NCBI GenBank assembly: GCA_029779995.1
Contig: JAKOZM010000228.1
Span: 1 to 5,420, forward strand
DNA length: 5,420 nucleotides
Direction of reading: 5' to 3'
Source of the DNA: Actinomycetes bacterium
GTDB lineage: Bacteria > Actinomycetota > Actinomycetes > S36-B12 > UBA10799
Shown one piece after another: positions 5,398-5,420 of the stretch (position 1 is the first letter of the stretch; each line of letters starts with the position of its first letter). The notes under the pieces were generated by a model. That model searched no databases and was not told the DNA's origin. It saw nothing but the letters and a program-made list of their open reading frames with translations. A program made the position numbers and the translations under genes.

Positions 5398-5420
5398 GCA
5401 CGGAACCGGGGCACGCGGCA

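Overview
The window is GC-rich throughout, with strong G/C preference at third codon positions, a GTG start, and family signatures typical of actinomycetes, so it most likely comes from a high-GC actinobacterium; genus cannot be fixed from this piece. It reads as an accessory (defence-island-like) segment beside a tRNA gene rather than housekeeping sequence.

Left part (1-978): no intact gene. It holds the 3' end of a gene running in from the left (to 113), the N-terminal stump of a probable HEPN-domain protein (137-274), an unidentified coding remnant (291-443), and on the minus strand a gene broken by two apparent frameshifts (888 down to 387). This looks like a graveyard of decaying accessory genes.

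Centre (979-4653, minus strand): one 1224-residue protein dominates. In order it has a SEFIR/TIR-like domain, a Pro/Gly/Ala-rich linker, a CHAT caspase-like protease domain with a visible His/Cys pair, an NB-ARC/STAND-type NTPase with Walker A and B, a winged-helix-like region, and a helical C-terminus ending in a tetratricopeptide-like array with a 48-residue period. Three units are almost identical at DNA level (144-bp period), and every difference between them changes an amino acid. This is the architecture of an NLR-like immune receptor: two candidate effectors, a switch, and a repeat sensor.

Right part: a short 59-bp spacer separates it from a divergently transcribed small three-helix membrane protein (4713-5144), of a type I recall seeing next to TIR-type conflict genes. 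The two genes probably form one module in which the large protein senses and switches, and the small protein acts at the membrane. A convergent tRNA-Arg(CCU) gene with encoded CCA (5193-5268) follows, its 3' end facing the module, which makes it a candidate island boundary. The last 150 bases carry only a small palindrome and a 15-bp tandem duplication.

The best candidate for an undescribed system is the SEFIR-CHAT-NB-ARC-TPR protein plus its divergent membrane partner. The individual domains are known; the combination of two effector domains on one STAND protein, the membrane neighbour and the replacement-only repeat variation are what merit follow-up.
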